Source of the DNA: Thalassovita sp.
GTDB taxonomy: Bacteria; Pseudomonadota; Alphaproteobacteria; Rhodobacterales; Rhodobacteraceae
DNA length: 64,000 bases
Assembly: GCA_017792425.1 (NCBI GenBank)
Contig: CP051233.1
Location: forward strand, 399,457 to 463,456
Reading direction: 5' to 3'
The notes below the pieces were generated by a model. It ran no database searches. It worked only from the letters and a program-made list of their open reading frames with translations, and was not told the origin of the DNA. A program made the position numbers and the translations under genes. Shown here piece after piece: positions 8,144 to 16,209 of this stretch. Position 1 is the first letter of the stretch, and every line of letters starts with the position of its first letter.

Positions 8144-8774
8144 AGTCACTTACATTTTTCTGTTGATACAAGATATTGTGCACGGGTTTAAACGAACGTC
8201 TATGATGTGGGGTCACACCAAGATTTTGAAGCGCCTCGCGGTGCTGTTTTGACGGATATCCGGCGTTTCTTTCCCAGCCATAGCCGGGGAACTGTTGCGC
8301 CAGGGCCTCCATCACCTGATCGCGCCTTGTTTTTGCCGCAATTGAAGCCGCCGCAATCGACAGCGAAAGCGCGTCTCCCTTGATCACCGCCTGCGCAGGA
8401 AGGGTCAGGCCGCGGGGCAGCAGGTTGCCGTCAATCAGGGCGTAGTCCGGCGGGTTCGACAGCCCTTCGATTGCGCGCATCATCGCCAGGTGGCTGGCAC
8501 GCAGGATGTTCAATTCGTCGATCTCCTCGACGCTGGCATGGGCAACCGAAACCTCGGCGGTGTGCAGCAGGGCCTCAAGCAGCGCGGCGCGTCGTTTGGC
8601 GGTCAGCTTCTTGGAATCGTTCAGCCCTTCGGGGATGTGGGCGGGGTCCAGCACGACGGCGGCGGCAGTCACCGGACCAGCCAAGGGCCCGCGCCCTACC
8701 TCGTCAACGCCAACCACGCGCAGGTATCCCTGCGCGTGGACCCACTGTTCGATTTTGAAATCTGGTGTGCTCAT
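8142..8774 (-). CDS. rnhB: Ribonuclease HII
   Basis: A 210-residue endonuclease that nicks 5' of ribonucleotides embedded in DNA and degrades RNA:DNA hybrids. Motif G-V-D24-E25-V-G-R-G is the type 2 RNase H signature with two catalytic acids; Asp115 in ALIDGN is the third. The family's SIAAASIAAKTRRD helix and the HREAL segment near the C-terminus are present. Start ATG 8774 fits the conserved N-terminus; a longer frame has no support. It lies just upstream of ccrM on the same strand, with the ccrM regulatory sites in the gap. Confidence 0.95.
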   Translation of the reverse strand: MSTPDFKIEQWVHAQGYLRVVGVDEVGRGPLAGPVTAAAVVLDPAHIPEGLNDSKKLTAKRRAALLEALLHTAEVSVAHASVEEIDELNILRASHLAMMRAIEGLSNPPDYALIDGNLLPRGLTLPAQAVIKGDALSLSIAAASIAAKTRRDQVMEALAQQFPGYGWERNAGYPSKQHREALQNLGVTPHHRRSFKPVHNILYQQKNVSD

Positions 8775-8814
8775 GGCCCCGGTTGAACCGTAAGCGGGGC
8801 CATGACGCAAGGGC

Positions 8815-9366
8815 TTAGCGGTTGGTCACCCGATAGCCGCGATTTTCCAGACAGTTGGTGGCATAGCCGCCGATCTTGCCGGAACGATCCTTGCCGACAT
8901 TGATATGGCATTGGTTCGGCAGCCGGTTTACTTGGACGCCGCGACGGTTCAGGCAGCGTACGTTCAGAAACTTGCGATGGCCATTGGACGACCAGATCGA
9001 CGTTTCACAAGCGCCAGGCAGCAGGATCTTCTTGTTGGAATAGCCGGGCTTGCCATAATGACGACCGGGTTTGCCATAGTCGTTGTCATCATAGTGGCGA
9101 CCGTTGTGGACCGGCGGGATATATCCGTGGCGGTGAATGTTGTCATACTGGTAATTGTACTTGTGGCCGCCGTGGCGATGGTAATTGTCATCGTATCGTG
9201 TGGATGCGCGGCCTTTTCCGTCCAGCGCCTTGCCGATGATGACCAGCGCGGTAGCACCTGCCAGGAATTTCACCAGGTCATCGTTGCCAGCTTTCGCCGG
9301 GACGGCAGAGATTGACGTGATGGCCAGCGCGGTGGCCAAGACAGAGGCGATGAATTTGCGGGACAT
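8815..9366 (-). CDS. Secreted His/Tyr/Gly/Asn-rich protein of unknown function
   Basis: A 183-residue protein not recognised as a named family. Residues 1-26 are a signal peptide ending in AKA. A hydrophobic stretch (33-47) follows, then a low-complexity block (58-108) rich in His, Tyr, Gly, Asn and Asp, then a Cys-containing C-terminal domain with Cys120, 138, 153 and 172 that could form two disulfides. The His/Asp-rich block could bind metal, but that is inference. A very strong AAAGGAGG lies upstream of ATG 9366. It is divergent from the 9550 gene, with palindromic sites between them. Confidence 0.75.
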   Translation of the reverse strand: MSRKFIASVLATALAITSISAVPAKAGNDDLVKFLAGATALVIIGKALDGKGRASTRYDDNYHRHGGHKYNYQYDNIHRHGYIPPVHNGRHYDDNDYGKPGRHYGKPGYSNKKILLPGACETSIWSSNGHRKFLNVRCLNRRGVQVNRLPNQCHINVGKDRSGKIGGYATNCLENRGYRVTNR

Positions 9367-9461
9367 GGGGTGTCCTCCTTTGCGGGTCTGTGATTCTGTT
9401 TGCCCGAACCACATTGGCCGGGTGATGCAGAACAACCTTGCCCCCAGCCGGCGAAGTCGCT

Positions 9462-9523
9462 CAATAACACCCCCTTGTTATCGGATAACACCTGCCGCAA
9501 CCCCCTTTGGTTATTGAATAACC
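9462..9523. promoter_or_regulatory. Paired palindromic operators, 33 bp apart
   Basis: GTTATC-G-GATAAC (9477-9489) and GGTTATT-G-AATAACC (9509-9523) are perfect dyads whose centres are exactly 33 bp (about three helical turns) apart. Each is preceded by a CCCCCTT-like run, so the pair reads as a direct repeat. A lone half-site CAATAAC is at 9462-9468. They sit between the divergent 9366 and 9550 starts and probably bind a dimeric regulator cooperatively. The regulator is unknown. Confidence 0.6.
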
Positions 9524-9549
9524 TGGTCTGCTTGCGCATTCTTCAAACC

Positions 9550-9843
9550 ATGAAACAGATCCTCGCCCTTGCACTTTCCGTGCTCTTTCTGGCCCCCGCT
9601 GCCCCGGTGCAGGCCAGCGAAAAATGCTATGCCGACTACAAGGCAAAGCAGGACAATCCTCTTCGGCTGCACTACGGTGTCATTCGGCTGGATGGCCCCT
9701 GCGATCGTGGTGCCGCCCGGTCCGAGGTCGCCGCGAAACTGGCGCGAAACGGCTGGGTTCTGTTGAACGTGCTGTCGGTCTTCGGCAAGGATGGGCTGAA
9801 CGAAAGGAAAGACAGTGCAGGACGGTATTACCTCCGCTTCTGA
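9550..9843 (+). CDS. Small secreted protein of unknown function
   Basis: A 97-residue protein, not recognised. Residues 1-22 form a signal peptide ending in VQA. The mature part begins SEKCYADYKAK and holds two cysteines (a likely disulfide) and a positively charged, aromatic C-terminus ending YYLRF. ATG 9550 is where the signal peptide begins; a longer upstream frame crosses the palindromes and is not credible. Its last 29 nt overlap the membrane regulator gene that follows, so the two are probably one transcript and may work together, for example as periplasmic partner and sensor. Confidence 0.7.
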   Translation: MKQILALALSVLFLAPAAPVQASEKCYADYKAKQDNPLRLHYGVIRLDGPCDRGAARSEVAAKLARNGWVLLNVLSVFGKDGLNERKDSAGRYYLRF

Positions 9844-10519
9844 CATGCGCCGCTCTGGCGGGCGGATCGTGGTGGTCGGGATCGTCGCCATCGTCACACT
9901 TCTGCTGGTGGCGGCTGTCGTGCTGTTTGTAACCTTGCCGGACGCCAATGCCTTCAATGCCCGGGTTGAACGGATTTTTGTCGAAAACGATCTGCTGACC
10001 GGTGAAATCGAAATCAAGCTGCTGGAGATTCTGGCGCAATCCGGCACGGCGTTTTCGGACACGCTGGCCAGCTACCGCATGGTGATCTTCGTTTTGCTGG
10101 TTTTCGCCACGGCAGTGCTGGTGGCGGCGCTGGTGTTTCTGGTCATGATCGTCGCCCTGAACCGCCGCATGGCAGAAATCGAACACTCCGGTATTCAGGT
10201 TTCGTCTTTGCTGATTTCCCGCGATGAAAACACCGTCTATCTGAACAACATGGGGTTCAAGCTGACAGAGGCCGCGATGGAAACCATGTCCGTTCTGGCA
10301 GAGGCGCGGATGGATGAGGACGTTCTGTCCGGCGCCGAGATCGAGGCGATGGTTTCCGGCCGCGATGCCGCCGATTGCGACGAAGCTGCTGGCGCCACCC
10401 GGATCAAGCGGTTGCGGGACACGCTGGGCAACCAGATGATCAGCGAATTGCTGGTCAAGAACATCGCCCGCAAAGGCTACATGCTGGCCGTGGACAAGGA
10501 TGTCATTAAGATGATCTGA
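9815..10519 (+). CDS. Two-pass membrane protein with C-terminal OmpR-like winged helix
   Basis: A 234-residue inner-membrane protein. Membrane helices lie at about 18-40 and 89-114, leaving a ~48-residue periplasmic loop. The cytoplasmic part (140-230) follows the OmpR/PhoB winged-helix pattern: GFKLTEAAMETMSVLAE, then DVLSGAEIEAMV, then TRIKRLRDTLGNQ, then LLVKNIARKGYML. This would be a membrane-tethered transcription factor like ToxR or CadC, but with the DNA-binding domain at the C-terminus. The GTG at 9815 is chosen because AAGGAAAG lies 7 nt before it; ATG 9845 lacks a ribosome site. Whether the winged helix binds DNA is inference. Confidence 0.75.
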   Translation: MQDGITSASDMRRSGGRIVVVGIVAIVTLLLVAAVVLFVTLPDANAFNARVERIFVENDLLTGEIEIKLLEILAQSGTAFSDTLASYRMVIFVLLVFATAVLVAALVFLVMIVALNRRMAEIEHSGIQVSSLLISRDENTVYLNNMGFKLTEAAMETMSVLAEARMDEDVLSGAEIEAMVSGRDAADCDEAAGATRIKRLRDTLGNQMISELLVKNIARKGYMLAVDKDVIKMI

Positions 10520-10530
10520 GCGCGCCCGCG

Positions 10531-10554
10531 CCTTTCATCTTGCCAGAAATACTC
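10531..10554. repeat. Dispersed intergenic repeat, copy 2
   Basis: CCTTTCATCTTGCC followed by AGAAATACTC, just after the membrane regulator and before the convergent ycaQ stop. It shares CGCCCGCG plus the 14-nt box with the copy at 21324. Confidence 0.6.
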
Positions 10555-10572
10555 ACTGTGCGACGGACCGGT

Positions 10573-11772
10573 TCAGTGGTCCCGCAGCCAGTCGGATGCA
10601 AGGTTCACCACCCCGCACCCCGCGAAACGCGCCACCCGCTGCAGTTCGGATTCCAGTCTTGCCAGGCGAACTTTGCCAAACCGCACGCCGGTTTCCGGCC
10701 AAAGGGCGGTGACATTCAACGCGCCAGCCTTGCGGTCGGCCTTCATGTCGATCCGTCCGATCAGTCTGTCGCCTTCCAGCAAAGGGAAAACGTAATATCC
10801 ATAGCTCCGTTTGGCCGCGGGCACGAAAATCTCGATCCGGTAGGAGAAGCCGAACAGCCGCTCGGCGCGGCTGCGGTCGCGTAACGCGGGATCAAAGGGG
10901 CTGAGGACACGGATGCGCCCTGTCGGCTCTGCGGCTGCATCGGCCACTGCCATGACGTCGGGCCGTGCCAGGCACCGCCGCCGTTTTCCGTCTGCACCCT
11001 CGACTTCGATCAGGCCCACCGTTCCTTGCCTCAGGGCCTTGTCGGCCCATTCCCGCGCCTCGGTATTGGACACCATCCCCCAGAATGCCGCCAGTTCCCC
11101 AGCCGTTGCAAATCCCAGCCGGTCCAGCGCAGCGTTGCAGGCCCAATCCTGAATTTCGCGCTGTGGCGGCGACAAACCCGCAGGCGGCAGCACTCGTTCG
11201 CTCAGGTCATAGTACTTGCGGAACCCCTCGCGTCGATCCACCGCCAGATGCCCGCAGCGCCACAGATATTCCAGTGCTGTCTTGCCGGGGTGCCAGTCCC
11301 ACCAGCCTTCTCCCTTGCGCGTGTCGCCGCTGTCCAGATCGGCAGAGCAGAGCGGCCCCTCGGCACCGATCCGGGCAAGGACCGCGTCCTGAAGATGTTC
11401 GAAGTCATGCTGTTGCCAGCGCCGCCACGGTCCGGGCAGCCCTTCGGCGTCGCGGGCGCATTTCAACGTCCAGTACGGTCGGAACTCTGTTGGGATGATG
11501 GATGCGTCGTGCGTCCAGTGCTCGAACACTGTGCGGTCGCGCTCCAGTAGCAATTCAAGGTTCCGGGGGCGGTAGGACGGGCGGCGCGCAAACAGGATCA
11601 GGTCGTGCGCTCGGGCGACGGTGTTGATGCTGTCCAGCTGAACGAAGCCAAGGCGGCGGATCACTGACAGCAAGTCCTGCCCACGCCCGGTTCCAGACTC
11701 CAATCCTGACAGCAGGTGTTTTTGCAGAAACAACCGGCGCGCCAGCGCATTTGGCAGGACCGGAATCGCCAT
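10573..11772 (-). CDS. ycaQ: YcaQ/AlkX-type crosslink-repair DNA glycosylase
   Basis: A 399-residue winged-helix protein of the YcaQ (DUF1006, HTH_42) family. The family's catalytic QxD motif is visible as Q45-L-D47 in GFVQLDSIN, and the blocks FEHWTHDASIIP and LSPFDPALRDRSRAERLFGF are characteristic. E. coli YcaQ excises alkylated bases and unhooks interstrand crosslinks. The ATG shares its A with the TGA of the lacI-type gene upstream, so translation is coupled; a TTG one codon earlier is the alternative. Pairing with a LacI-family regulator is unusual. Confidence 0.88.
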   Translation of the reverse strand: MAIPVLPNALARRLFLQKHLLSGLESGTGRGQDLLSVIRRLGFVQLDSINTVARAHDLILFARRPSYRPRNLELLLERDRTVFEHWTHDASIIPTEFRPYWTLKCARDAEGLPGPWRRWQQHDFEHLQDAVLARIGAEGPLCSADLDSGDTRKGEGWWDWHPGKTALEYLWRCGHLAVDRREGFRKYYDLSERVLPPAGLSPPQREIQDWACNAALDRLGFATAGELAAFWGMVSNTEAREWADKALRQGTVGLIEVEGADGKRRRCLARPDVMAVADAAAEPTGRIRVLSPFDPALRDRSRAERLFGFSYRIEIFVPAAKRSYGYYVFPLLEGDRLIGRIDMKADRKAGALNVTALWPETGVRFGKVRLARLESELQRVARFAGCGVVNLASDWLRDH

Positions 11773-12797
11773 CAATCGCCCCGCAGAGTATCCCCGCGGG
11801 AAATGGTGGGCGTCAGTTCCAGCCGGTCTGGCAGGTCCGCCTCGGGGTCTTCGATCCGCTGCAACAGGTTTTCCGCCGCCTTGCGCCCGATCTCGGCCCG
11901 GCAGGCGTCCATCGTTGCCAGTCGCTTGGGCAGACCCTGCAGCAGTTCCACACCGTTGAATCCCGCCAGTCCAATCTGGCCCGGAACGTCATAGCCTTTT
12001 TCTAGCAGATACAGCAGCCCGCCCGCGCCGATCATGTCATTCGAATAATACAAAAAGTCCAAATCCGGGGTGCGTTTCAGCATCGTCTCGGTCATTTCGC
12101 GGCCCTTGGCCAGTGCCGACCCGCCGGAATAGAATTCCTGGTCGGCTACCTCGATTCCGCCCTTGGCAAGCGCCTGGGTAAAGCCTTCGAACCGTTTCCT
12201 TGCGCGATGGTCCATCGGCATCTTGGTGCCCATGAACCCGATCCGCTTGTATCCTGCCGCAACGATCGCCTTGCCGATCTCGCGCCCCGCGCGCCGGTGT
12301 GAAATGCCGACGCAAGCATCCACCGCTTCGCCGTCGACGTCCATGATCTCGACGACCGGAATACCTGCGGCCCGCAGCATCGCGCGCGCGGCATCCGAAT
12401 GTTCCAGTCCGGCGATAATCACTCCCGAAGGTCGCCAGGAAAGCATCTCGTACAGAACTTTCTCTTCCTTCTCGGGGTTGTAGTCCGTCACGCCCACGAC
12501 CGGCTGCAGTCCAGTATCCTCCAGCGTGCGGCTGATGCCGGTCAGAACCTCGGGGAAGACCATGTTGGACAGCGACGGGATGATCACGGCTACCAGGTTT
12601 ACCCGCTGGCTGGCCAGCGCCCCAGCGATCTTGTTGGGAACATATCCCAGCTGCTTGGCTGCGCGCAGCACCCTTTCCCGCGTTGCGTCGCTAACGTCAC
12701 TTCGGTTGCGCAGCACGCGGCTGACCGTCATCTCGGACACGCCCGAGGCTTCAGATACGTCACGCAGGGTCAGGGGGCGGTGGTCTTTGCGGCTCAC
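11772..12797 (-). CDS. LacI/GntR-type (gluconate) transcriptional repressor
   Basis: A 341-residue LacI-family regulator. The N-terminal helix-turn-helix (about 8-55) reads TLRDVSEASGVSEMTVSRVL, and the hinge helix ends LASQRVNLVAVIIPS. The effector domain (~60-340) resembles E. coli GntR, including VVEIMD and VGISHRRAG segments, so a gluconate or sugar-acid ligand is plausible. The GTG at 12797 is the most likely start; no ATG lies in frame nearby, and the longer frame would run through tRNA-Arg. No sugar genes are adjacent. It overlaps ycaQ by one base. Its own promoter region faces the tRNA. Confidence 0.85.
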   Translation of the reverse strand: MSRKDHRPLTLRDVSEASGVSEMTVSRVLRNRSDVSDATRERVLRAAKQLGYVPNKIAGALASQRVNLVAVIIPSLSNMVFPEVLTGISRTLEDTGLQPVVGVTDYNPEKEEKVLYEMLSWRPSGVIIAGLEHSDAARAMLRAAGIPVVEIMDVDGEAVDACVGISHRRAGREIGKAIVAAGYKRIGFMGTKMPMDHRARKRFEGFTQALAKGGIEVADQEFYSGGSALAKGREMTETMLKRTPDLDFLYYSNDMIGAGGLLYLLEKGYDVPGQIGLAGFNGVELLQGLPKRLATMDACRAEIGRKAAENLLQRIEDPEADLPDRLELTPTISRGDTLRGD

Positions 12798-12887
12798 GGT
12801 CAGGGTCCGTAGAATTGGGTGCTCAATTGTTAGCGCGAACTCCGGCCCTTGTTCAAGGGATTGCGACCGGCTAAGACGCTTGGACGT

Positions 12888-12964
12888 GGTCCCGTGGCTC
12901 AACTGGATAGAGCAGCCCCCTCCTAAGGGGCAGGTTGCAGGTTCGAATCCTGCCGGGATCACCA
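12888..12964 (+). tRNA. tRNA-Arg (CCT)
   Basis: A 77-nt cloverleaf. The acceptor stem GGTCCCG pairs with CGGGATC (one G-U), followed by discriminator A and an encoded CCA. The anticodon stem is GCCCC/GGGGC with loop CTCCTAA, giving anticodon CCT, which reads AGG. The T arm contains GGTTCGAATCC. It lies between the divergent lacI-type gene and fkbM, 26 nt before the latter. Confidence 0.97.
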
Positions 12965-12990
12965 TTGTCCGCAACGGCCGAGGGAAAGCG

Positions 12991-13857
12991 ATGCTGAAAA
13001 AAATCCTCAGAACCGCGGCCGTTGCCCTGTTTGCCCCCTTGCGGAAATTTGGGATCCGCCTGCCTGAAGCTTTGTTTCGGCATCTGCACTTCAGGGGGCC
13101 GTTTTCGATGCAATTGCCCGGTGGCGGGGTGCTGCGCCTGCAATCCTGGGGCAACCGGGTAGAAAATGAACTGTTCTGGCGCGGCTGGAACGGACATGAA
13201 CCGCTGGAGCGTGCGCTTTGGGTGCGGCTGGTGGGTGACGGGGGTGACATCCTGGATATCGGCGCCAACACCGGGACTTTCGCCCTGATGGCCAAGGCGT
13301 TGTCGCCGTCCTCTCGGGTCATCGCGTTCGAACCCCTGGCCCGGGTCGCCGGGCGCATTGAAACGAACCTGAAGGTTTCCGGGCTGGATGTGACCATTGT
13401 CAATGCCGCCGTTTCCGATACGCCCGGTGAATTGCCAATCCACGACCCGGGCGGGGAAAACGCCTATAGCGCGTCGCTTGACCCAGATTTTCTGGCCGGG
13501 GAGAAGGATTGCTACCTCGTGCCCGTGGTGTCGATAGACAGCTATTGTGCGGATCACGGACTGGACCCGCTGACGATCAAACTGGATGTTGAAGGGGCCG
13601 AAGCTCAGGCGCTGCTGGGCGCACGTCAGGTTCTGTCCCATCGCCGCGTGCGGATCCTGTGCGAATGGCTGGGCAGTTCGCAATCGCACCTCCGTGCCCA
13701 GGCGCTGTTGGCGGAACTTGGGTATGTCGCCGCAGACATGAACGGGTTGGCCCCGGTCGATCTGGGGCAGTCCAAGAGTCACGGTGACAGGAATATCCTC
13801 ATCGCCCAGCCCGAAGTGATCGCCAGCCTGCGCCGCGCGACGGCACCAGTCACCTAG
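12991..13857 (+). CDS. FkbM-family methyltransferase
   Basis: A 288-residue AdoMet-dependent methyltransferase of the FkbM family. The AdoMet-binding motif is DILDIGANTGTFALMA, followed by RVIAFEPLARV and the FkbM-typical VSIDSYCADHGLDPLTIKLD and VEGAE. Relatives methylate hydroxyls on polyketides and on surface sugars. The ATG at 12991 has a clear GAGGGAAAG in front; frames extending further upstream would cross the tRNA. Substrate is unknown; no polysaccharide cluster surrounds it. The last 8 nt overlap the convergent LysR gene. Confidence 0.87.
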   Translation: MLKKILRTAAVALFAPLRKFGIRLPEALFRHLHFRGPFSMQLPGGGVLRLQSWGNRVENELFWRGWNGHEPLERALWVRLVGDGGDILDIGANTGTFALMAKALSPSSRVIAFEPLARVAGRIETNLKVSGLDVTIVNAAVSDTPGELPIHDPGGENAYSASLDPDFLAGEKDCYLVPVVSIDSYCADHGLDPLTIKLDVEGAEAQALLGARQVLSHRRVRILCEWLGSSQSHLRAQALLAELGYVAADMNGLAPVDLGQSKSHGDRNILIAQPEVIASLRRATAPVT

Positions 13858-14731
13858 CCAAGCCAGCCGCCGTTTCGAACAGGGCGGCCAGCACAGGCGT
13901 TTGCGGTTCCTGGTGCGGGGCCAGAAGGCCGACACCGTGCGCCGTCACACCGCCTTTCAGCGGTAGCACCTTCAGCGGATGCCCTGCGGAAAGGAAACCG
14001 GCCATGTCAGTCGGCAGGATTGTTACCCAGTCGCCTGCGGCTACGTTCGACACCAACACGACGATTGAATTCGACTCGATCATCGCCGCCGGGGACAGGC
14101 CCGCCTCCATGAAATTGCGGTTGATGATCCGTCGGTTCTGCATGTCCGGCGTCAGCAGGCACAGATTCAACCCGGCCAGATCTGCCCAACCCACGGATGT
14201 CCGCTGCGCCAGCGGATGTCTTTCGTGACACACCAGTGTGTAATGTTCGTGGTACATTGGTTGCACGGCCATCCGGCCCAGCGGTTCGTTGTCCAGATAG
14301 GAAATCCCGGCATCCGCCTCCAGGTTCTCGATCTGCGCCAGAACCTCTACTGAACTGCGTGACATGATCGAAAACCCCACGTTCGGATGTGCGGCGTTGA
14401 ACCGTGTCGCCAGCGCCGAGGCCCAGGTCAGCGCGGTCGGGATCACGGCCAGCCGGATCTGGCCTGACAGCCCCTTGCGGGAAAACCGCATCTCTTCGCG
14501 CAGCCGTCGCGTTTCGCGCACGATCCCCAAGGACAGCTCCAGCGCCCGCTTCCCCTCGGGCGTCAATCCGCGAAACCGCGATCCGCGATGCACCAGTTTC
14601 ACGCCCAAATGCTCTTCCAACTGCTTGATTCCGGCGGACAGCGTCGGCTGGGTGATCCCCAGCGCGTCCGCGGCGCGGCCAAAGTGCTGCTCTTTTGACA
14701 GGGCGATCAGCATTTCCAGTTTGGCAATCAT
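13850..14731 (-). CDS. LysR-family transcriptional regulator
   Basis: A 293-residue LysR-type regulator. The winged helix-turn-helix occupies residues 1-60 (HFGRAADALGITQPTLSAGI). The effector-binding domain from ~88 opens IRLAVIPTALTW and includes YHEHYTLVCHERHPLA, placing it near the CynR/CbbR-like group. ATG 14731 starts the canonical helix; the longer upstream frame is unsupported. Its target is unclear: it is not divergent from an enzyme gene, being followed by the convergent fkbM and preceded by pncB on the same strand, 125 nt away. Confidence 0.88.
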   Translation of the reverse strand: MIAKLEMLIALSKEQHFGRAADALGITQPTLSAGIKQLEEHLGVKLVHRGSRFRGLTPEGKRALELSLGIVRETRRLREEMRFSRKGLSGQIRLAVIPTALTWASALATRFNAAHPNVGFSIMSRSSVEVLAQIENLEADAGISYLDNEPLGRMAVQPMYHEHYTLVCHERHPLAQRTSVGWADLAGLNLCLLTPDMQNRRIINRNFMEAGLSPAAMIESNSIVVLVSNVAAGDWVTILPTDMAGFLSAGHPLKVLPLKGGVTAHGVGLLAPHQEPQTPVLAALFETAAGLAR

Positions 14732-14796
14732 GAATCTCTTTTGTCCGGCGGCTTTACGATAGGCAAATCCAATCGCCATCAGTGCCTGGCGTCCAG

Positions 14797-14846
14797 CTTT
14801 TTCTTGGCTAAAGTACCCCGAGGAGCGCGAGGGGTTGGCCTCTCGC
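14797..14846. repeat. Dispersed intergenic repeat, copy 3 (diverged)
   Basis: Box CTTTTTCTTGGCTAAAGTAC followed by CCCGAGGAGC and a hairpin GCGAGGGG/CCTCTCGC. It lies just downstream of pncB and upstream of the LysR gene. It matches copy 1 in order (box, G/C run, hairpin) but has drifted in sequence. Confidence 0.45.
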
Positions 14847-14856
14847 TGGCCCAAGC

Positions 14857-16149
14857 TCAGACAACAACATCCATCCGTTGTTGATCACCCACGTCGAACA
14901 CACGCTTGTAGCGCATGATTTCGTCTTCAGGGCCCATTGCCTTGTTGGGATTGTCCGACAGTTTCACCGTGGGCTGACCGTTGGCGCTGACGGCCTTGCA
15001 CACCAGCGAAAACGGCGCCAGCGCGTCGCCCGGTGTCAGGCCCCGGAAATCGTTCGTCAGCAGCGTACCCCAGCCAAAGGATGGTCGGCACCGCCCGGCA
15101 AGCTGCGCGTGCAGTTCGGTGATCTTGTCCACGTCCAACCCGTCCGAGAAGATCACCATTTTCTGCCGCGGGTCTTCGCCGCGCTCTTTCCACCAGCGGA
15201 TTGCGGTTTCCGCCCCCGCCGCCGGATCGCCGCTATCAATACGGATGCCCGTCCAACCGGCCAGCCAATCCGGTGCGCGCTGCAAAAACCCTTCGGTGCC
15301 GTAAGTATCAGGCAGGATGATCCGCAGGTTGCCGTCGTGTTCTTCCTGCCAGTCGGAAAGCACCTGATAGGGGGCCTGCCGGAGCGCCGCGTCGTTTTCC
15401 GCCAACGCGGCATAGACCATCGGCAATTCATGCGCGTTGGTGCCGATTGCCTCCAGATCCCGGTTTTTGGCGATCAGGCAATTGGAGGTGCCGACGAACG
15501 CGCCGCCCAACCCTTCGCACATGGCTTGGACGCACCAGTCCTGCCACAGGAACGAATGTCGGCGCCGCGTACCGAAGTCGGCAATCCGCAAGCCGTCGAC
15601 CTGCCGCAGGGCTTCGACTTTTTCCCATAGCTTGGTCATCGCGCGGGCATACAGCACCTGCAGTTCGAAGCGCGCCATCTGGTGCAGAACCGCGCGTCCG
15701 CGCAATTCCATCAGCACGGCCAGCGCAGGAATTTCCCACAGCATCACCTCCGGCCAAGAGCCTTCAAAGGTCAATTCATACTGCCCGTCACGTTTTTCCA
15801 GGTGATAGTCTGGCAGACGCAGGTTCTCGAACCACTCCATGAAGTCCGGGCGGAACATCTGCCGTTTGCCATAAAAGGTATTCCCACGCAGCCAGGTGCT
15901 TTCGCCGCGTGTCAGGGACAGCGACCGGATGTGATCCAGTTGTTCGCGCAATTCGCCTTCGTCGATCAACTCGGCCAGCCGTACCTTGTCCGTTCGGTTG
16001 ATCAGGCTGAACGTCACCTGGGTGTCGCGCCTGTTGCGGAACACTGATTGGCACATCAGCAATTTGTAAAAGTCCGTGTCGATCAGTGACCGTACAATCG
16101 GGTCGATCTTCCACTTGTGGTTCCAGACGCGGGTGGCGATGTCGGTCAT
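14857..16149 (-). CDS. pncB: Nicotinate phosphoribosyltransferase
   Basis: A 430-residue enzyme that converts nicotinate and PRPP to nicotinate mononucleotide, with ATP hydrolysis (Preiss-Handler NAD salvage). SLIDTDFYKLLMCQ, FGTRRRHSFLWQDW, GTSNCLIAKN and TGIRIDSGDPAAGAE are the family blocks; the invariant His within the histidine-containing loop (NAHELPMV) is the expected phosphorylation site. Length is typical of the bacterial type. It lies 60 nt after pncA on the same strand and uses pncA's product. Confidence 0.96.
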   Translation of the reverse strand: MTDIATRVWNHKWKIDPIVRSLIDTDFYKLLMCQSVFRNRRDTQVTFSLINRTDKVRLAELIDEGELREQLDHIRSLSLTRGESTWLRGNTFYGKRQMFRPDFMEWFENLRLPDYHLEKRDGQYELTFEGSWPEVMLWEIPALAVLMELRGRAVLHQMARFELQVLYARAMTKLWEKVEALRQVDGLRIADFGTRRRHSFLWQDWCVQAMCEGLGGAFVGTSNCLIAKNRDLEAIGTNAHELPMVYAALAENDAALRQAPYQVLSDWQEEHDGNLRIILPDTYGTEGFLQRAPDWLAGWTGIRIDSGDPAAGAETAIRWWKERGEDPRQKMVIFSDGLDVDKITELHAQLAGRCRPSFGWGTLLTNDFRGLTPGDALAPFSLVCKAVSANGQPTVKLSDNPNKAMGPEDEIMRYKRVFDVGDQQRMDVVV

Positions 16150-16209
16150 GTGGGTCTCCGTCGGCGCTGGGAACAGTCTTGCCGCAAGCGGCTGGCACGG
16201 GCAACCGGG

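Noticed and set aside
12888..12964. tRNA-Arg as an integration site for a mobile element
   Set aside because: No integrase, direct repeat of the tRNA end or foreign-looking block lies on either side.
11772..13403. 543-codon version of the LacI-type protein
   Set aside because: The longer frame passes antisense through tRNA-Arg and fkbM; the family N-terminus begins at the GTG at 12797.
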